Shown: positions 59,801-64,000 of the stretch, piece after piece | Position numbering within the stretch: position 1 is the stretch's first letter | How the letters are laid out: each line of letters begins with the position of its first letter | The notes under the pieces: generated by a model | Told to the model about the DNA's origin: nothing | The model's input: only the letters and a program-made list of their open reading frames with translations | The model's database searches: none | Position numbers and translations under genes: made by a program | Assembly (NCBI GenBank): GCA_016858145.1 | Contig: JAEHOE010000097.1 | Span: forward strand, 1 to 64,000 | Reading direction: 5' to 3' | DNA from: Edaphochlamys debaryana | Taxonomy: Eukaryota > Chlorophyta > Chlorophyceae > Chlamydomonadales | Length of the DNA stretch: 64,000 nucleotides

Positions 59801-62800
59801 TCGTGCCCATCTCCCTTTCGTGCTCACTCATCCCCCCCACCCCCCAGGTACCAGCCCGTGCACCAGAAGCTGCTGGCGGGCGGCGTACGGCAGGTGTCCA
59901 CCCTGCTGCAGTACGTCTGCTACCCGGACAGCGCCGAGATCCAGGTACGGTAGATCCGGATCCAGGGAGGGGGGCTTACAGCCGTGTTGCCCCCTTCGCT
60001 GCCCCCCCCCCCCCGCCCCCAACTGACAGTTGGCTCCCGCCCCAGTCTCTCTCGACGGAGCCCGGTGTAACCCTGTCCGCCCGGCTGTCCCACTGTCCGC
60101 GCCAGTACTATCTGTTTCCAGCCTGGCCCACTGTCCGTATGATCTTTACGTAATGGTCCGTACTGATCCTTACTAATACTCTACAGGTCGAGGCCATCCG
60201 TCTGGCCCTGGAGCTGTCCGCCCGCCTCCCGCACCTGGTGGAAATGCTGGCGACGCCAGGGGCGGGCGGCGCGGCGGGTGGCATGCCCTTCCTGCCCGCC
60301 TCCGCCGTCGGCGGGGCGCTGGGCGCCGCCGCCACGGCCGCCGCCGCCGCCGCCGCCGCGGACGACCTGTCGGATGTGCTTGGGTCCCTGAGGCGCGGCT
60401 TCGCGCAGGTAGGAGGGTGGGGTGCGGGGCCGGGGCCGGGGTGGAGGGGGACTGTGCAGGTGGGGGGGAAGGGAGGACGTAAGCGGTGCACCAACACGGG
60501 GGCACGTGACAGCTAGTGTTTTTACCGAGTGCTCCCCCCATCCTTCCGTACGCTCTCCACGCCCCTCCCCCCAGGCCATGGCCCAGGGCGCTGCCTGCCC
60601 CAACGCCCTGGACGCCCTGGACGCACCGCCGTCGGAGCGCATGGGTGGGTCGAAGAGCCGACGCCTCGTCCGGAGTTGCGGCCCCACCCCAGCTGCTAGC
60701 GCGCCCCCGCATGGCTCCTTTCAACCCAGCCCCTCGCTCGAGCTGCTGCCTCTCTCTCATTTTGCTGCCTTCGTCCCGCTGTCCCTACAGCGCCCTCGCC
60801 CTGCTGTGCCCGGGCTTGCCCGGCTGTCCGCGACCCGTTTTTCTTCTCTGCACCCTGATCCTCCCCTTCACCCCCCCCTCCATCAACCCCCCCCCTCTCC
60901 CCCGTGCAGGCCCCTTCGGCCCCGCCTCCTCCGCCGACCCCGCCGACCCCCGCGCGGCCCTCGTGCTGCGCCTGCTGCTGTCGGCCGCGCACCCCTCCGC
61001 CCCCGCCCCCTCCCTGGCGCACCTGCTGCTGGGGTACGACATGGAGGCGGGCCTGGGGGGGCGCCTGGACGAGAGCCTGCTGCTGCCCCACCAGGTGGGG
61101 GGGGGGAGGGGGAGAGGGGGGAGGGAGGGGGGAGGGAGGAGGTGGAGGAAGGGGGACAGCGGGGAGACGAGAGGGAGGAGGGGGAGGGACGGGGGACGGG
61201 TGGATGGGTGAGGGACAGTGTCTGCTGCGGGTTGTCGGGGTTGGGGGTGGGGAGGCGGGGAAAGGAAGCAGGAGTTTCCATCAGTGATGCGGGGCTCACT
61301 GACCCTCGCCCCCATCCACCCCCTCCCCCCTTGGGCCCGCAGGAGTACAGCTGCCTGACCATCGTGGAGCGCATGCTGACTCAGCACGAGATGCGGTGAG
61401 GCCAGAGATCTCTCGTCCCTGCCGTACCCTGCCCTGTCCCGCCCTGCCTCGACCGCACCAACCGTTTAATGACTCCTCCCTTCACCACTGCCTCGCGGTT
61501 CATACGTGCATGCCAGCCATCATGGGCACCTTGATCTCAACATCCCGACCCCCTCTCCCCATCCCTTCCTCCCCCAGCCTGGCCCTGTCCAAGCCCCGGC
61601 TCTACTCCCAGTGCCTGTGCCTGCTGCACCGCATGGCCAGTGCCCCGCTGGGGGGCCTGCCCATGCTGGAGTTCCTCAGCCCCAAGAGCAACGTGAGGGG
61701 GGGGGGGCGGAGCTGCGTGCCAGCCTGGCAACGGGGGTCAGGATCTGTAGAGGCCAGGGTCTGGGGTTTGGGGGGTTGAGGACAGGGCAGATGCAGTTCG
61801 GTGAGGGGTCAGGGTGCACCGTTCGGGGCTAGTTGGGGCTAGCGTTGGGGCTGGGGCAGGGCTTGGGCACTCCCCCGGACTCGGGCCCTCCAATTTAACC
61901 TCCAGGCCAGGATCTGGGGTGAGGGGGTTGAGTTCAATGCCCCCGACAGAGGCAAGGCGGGCTGCGCGGTCCTGCAAGCAGCGTGGACAGGCGGTGTGTC
62001 GACTCTGCGCCTCATCCCGCCTCACCCCTCCTCCCCACCCCTCCCTCCTCCTCCCACTCAGCCGCTGGTCCCCTCCCTGCGGGGCCTGCTGACCCTGGAG
62101 CTGCCCGGCGGGGCCGAGGCGGCCGAGGCGCGCCCCCACGACCTGTCGGCGGCGCTGCACAGCCGCTCCTGGCTCATGCGCATCGTGGTAGGTGGTGGGG
62201 TGGTGGTGGGGTGGTGGTGGGGTGATGGTGGGGTGGTGGTGGGGTGGTGGTGGGGTGGTGGTGGGGTGGTGGTGGGGTGGTGGTGGGGTGGTGGTGGGGT
62301 GGTGGTGGGGTGGTGGTGGGTGGTGGGTGGTGGTGGTGGTGGGTGGTGGGTGGTGGTGGTGGGGTGTGGGGCGGCTTGCGCGGGAGGGTGAGGGTGAGAG
62401 GGATGAACAGGAAGGGTACGCTAGAAACCGTCGACAACCCAAGCACTCCATCGCACCCCCGCGCGCCCCCTCCTCCACCGCTGCTCGTGTGCATCGGGCC
62501 CGCTCCCCCTCTCGCTCCTTTCCTTGATCTGCCCCTCCCCCTCATCCCCCCCTTGATCCATCCAAACATGCTCCCCCCCCCCCTCCTCTCAGGCGCTACT
62601 CCTCCTGCGCCTGGAGCACGAGCCCTCCTCCCGCCAGCTCCTTGCCGAGCTCTTCGCCCCCCCAAGCGCCCCCGCACTCCCCACCGACCCCTCCGGCGCC
62701 GCCATGGACCTGTCCGGATCCGGATCTGGACCTGGATCCACGTCGGTGGCTGGAACCAGCACGCTGCTGGAGGCCATGCGATCCGCATCCGCCCTGGCCT

Positions 62801-64000
62801 TCCCAGAGCCGCAGCTGAGCGACCTTACGCAGGAGCAAAGGCGCATGCTGCAGGTGGGGTTGTGGTGTCACCCATTCTGGTTGACGTCTGACTGCATGCA
62901 AGAGGGGGAAAGTGTAGGGGTTGTTGGGGGCATGGGACCGGATGGGATGGCATGCGAGTCTGTCTCGCCTGCCCGCACCTCTAACCTGCCCGCATCCTCT
63001 TCCCTGGACTGGCGCGCGAAGAGAGCGGACGGGACCGGAGCCGCATGCTTCTGTGCTTCATCCCGTCCCCCTTCCCCCTCCCCCTGCCCCCACCTTCTCC
63101 TGCCCCCCTCCCCCCCAGGATCTGTCCTCCGGCGATGCCCCCCTGGAGCAGCTGCTGGGCAACCCCGCCCTGGCGCGGGCCGTGGGGGTGGCCATGACGT
63201 CGGACACGGGTGGGGGGGGAGGGAGTGGGGGGGAGGGAGTGGGGGGGGAGGGAGGGGGGGGGAGGGAGGGGGGGGGGAGGAGGGGGGGGGAGGGAGGGGG
63301 GGGGAGGGGAGGGGGGGGGGGAGGGAGGAGGGGGGAGGGAGGGGGGGGGAGGGAGGGGGGGGAGGGAGGGGGGGGGAGGGAGGGGGGGGGGGAGGGAGGG
63401 GGGGGGGAGGGAGGGGGGCGCAGAGGGGGCTGGCAGGGGGGGTACGGGGCTGGAAGCCGTGGCCCCAAGGGGGGGGGTCGTATGAGGGTGGGACCCCCCC
63501 CTGGGGATTTGGGCAGCGCGCAGAGGGATACAACCACCAACTGACAACCGACAACCACCGCGATGTCCCCACGGCAGGCGACGAGCTCTTCTCCGTTGAC
63601 GCCCTGTTCGCCCTCCTGCGGGCCCGACTGGACGCCTTCGCGGCCCGCGCGGGCGGCGGCGTGGGCGGCGGCCTGGGCCTGGGCCTGGGCGGGCCCGGCG
63701 CGGGCGGCGGCGGGCCCGGCAGCCCCGGCGGCGACGCCGTGGGCGCGGACGCGGCCCGCGCTGCGCTGCGGTACGCCCAGCGGTACAACGCGCACGTACT
63801 GCTGGCGGGGGCGCAGGCGGCGGCGGTGGAGGCCTGGCAGCAGCTGGTGCAGGTGGGCACACGGGGCTGATGGAAACGGCAAAGGAAGGGGGTGTTGAGG
63901 GGCCCGAACTGGTCGCAGAGCCCAGAGCAGCAGGCGAAGCCCATGTCCCTGCTTGCACGATTGTGTGACGTTGGACACCGCACCACCCTCTCTCCCCGCC
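50890..64000 (+). CDS. NUP205: Nuclear pore scaffold NUP205/NUP192, 5' part
   Basis: Start ATG 50890; 32 exons in the window: 50890-51018, 51137-51235, 51487-51561, 51853-51906, 52101-52205, 52607-52696, 52969-53185, 53356-53499, 53781-53917, 54095-54213, 54468-54648, 54891-54983, 55247-55346, 55607-55740, 56044-56123, 56371-56467, 56661-56708, 57086-57203, 57690-57982, 58166-58255, 59033-59141, 59329-59524, 59848-59944, 60187-60408, 60575-60644, 60910-61094, 61343-61395, 61578-61692, 62062-62187, 62593-62853, 63119-63209, 63578-63852 (about 1,401 codons; phases consistent). Family members are about 1,800-2,000 aa, so roughly the last quarter is beyond the edge. It is an inner-ring structural nucleoporin, all alpha-helical. 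Matching blocks include ALLLSDELRLDEVLCVEYL, GLYLEERQTSLKALARLL, EVEARREEYPETLALVTLLN, AQKWQLAAACFTHLEH, HLLLGYDMEAGL, EYSCLTIVERML and LHSRSWLMRIV. Exon 1 ends at a GC donor (TTCAAG/GCGAGT). Confidence 0.87.
55544..55588 (+). repeat. Dispersed intronic repeat, copy 4 (NUP205 intron 13, sense)
   Basis: Reads GGATTCCCTGGCGCCGGCGC then GATCTCGCTCAGCAACAAAC and ACCCC. It ends about 18 nt upstream of the acceptor of NUP205 exon 14, again joined to a pyrimidine tract. Confidence 0.85.
58433..59010. mobile_element. MITE-like insert with terminal inverted repeats in NUP205 intron 20
   Basis: Left end TGATCGCTTGACGAATTGCG (58433-58458 in full, 26 nt); right end is its inverted copy (58985-59010) with 23 of 26 positions matching. 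Total 578 bp, non-coding. Flanks are G-run on the left and C-run on the right, so a target duplication cannot be read. Inside the right part three direct repeats of a CTCGA...TACCCCC unit precede C/T tracts (about 58848, 58904, 58959). No transposase, so non-autonomous if mobile. Confidence 0.65.
59575..59599 (-). repeat. Dispersed intronic repeat, partial copy 5 (NUP205 intron 22, antisense)
   Basis: Plus strand GTGTTTGTTGCTGAGCGG is the complement of the 3' half (CCGCTCAGCAACAAACAC) of the other copies. Only this part is kept. Confidence 0.65.
62188..62357 (+). repeat. GGTGGTGGTGGGGT minisatellite in NUP205 intron 29
   Basis: About a dozen imperfect copies of a GGGGTGGTGGT-type unit starting right after the exon 29 donor. 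Strongly G-rich on the transcribed-sense strand. Confidence 0.9.
63210..63420 (+). repeat. About 210-bp homopurine G/A tract in NUP205 intron 31
   Basis: Almost only G and A (GGGGGGGAGGGAGG-type units) directly after the exon 31 donor at 63209. Candidate for triplex or G-quadruplex structure; unit number is probably unstable. Confidence 0.9.

Noticed and set aside
62868..63986. Minus-strand Pro/Ser-rich ORFs of 300-370 codons at the right end
   Set aside because: They are translations of the C-rich complement of the NUP205 homopurine intron and exon 32; no conserved motif.

Overview
The window looks like nuclear DNA of a volvocine green alga (Chlamydomonas-like). The reasons are very high GC, genes with many short introns whose 3' ends are C-rich, Ala/Gly/Pro-rich low-complexity inserts inside conserved proteins, and TGTAA-type polyadenylation signals. 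No bacterial operon, CRISPR array or rRNA/tRNA gene was seen.

Layout. (1) Positions 1 to about 13.6 kb, minus strand: most of a very large Ty3/gypsy-like LTR retrotransposon, cut by the left window edge. It reads from Gag and a first aspartic protease (start at 11849) through about 2,000 codons of unusual repeated helical modules, a second protease-like domain, reverse transcriptase and RNase H. Single-base frameshifts break the frame. Integrase and the other LTR would lie outside. (2) 13.6-18.2 kb: no strong gene, apart from a two-exon hypothetical gene (15659-16484), a 94-bp tandem repeat and a weak ORF. (3) 18252-23635, plus: a 14-exon TKL-type protein kinase with one apparent 1-nt deletion in its C-lobe. 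(4) 23.6-28.6 kb: mostly non-coding, with a direct repeat pair 2.67 kb apart flanking a small minus-strand gene for a coiled-coil/membrane protein. (5) 28644-40831, plus: a 24-exon OSCA/CSC1/TMEM63-type mechanosensitive channel, predicted at about 2,107 aa because one cytosolic loop is hugely expanded. (6) 41912-42436, minus: a compact 174-aa intronless gene whose product is homologous to one of the extra domains of the retrotransposon. (7) 43532-49662, minus: a 12-exon S6 kinase (plant-type S6K, TOR pathway) with a roughly 740-residue N-terminal extension. (8) 49663-50889: divergent promoter region. (9) 50890 to the window end, plus: the first 32 exons (about 1,401 codons) of the nuclear-pore scaffold protein NUP205/NUP192.

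The cellular genes are unrelated housekeeping or signalling loci and not an operon. The most unusual biology is in three places. First, the giant retroelement carries a repeated AW...GCG module array and a domain that also exists as a free-standing gene. Second, exon ends are repeatedly echoed inside the adjacent introns of three genes. Third, a short dispersed repeat occurs in introns of S6K, OSCA and NUP205, three times in sense orientation just upstream of the 3' splice site. Exon boundaries were assigned by hand from splice consensus, phase continuity and family conservation.
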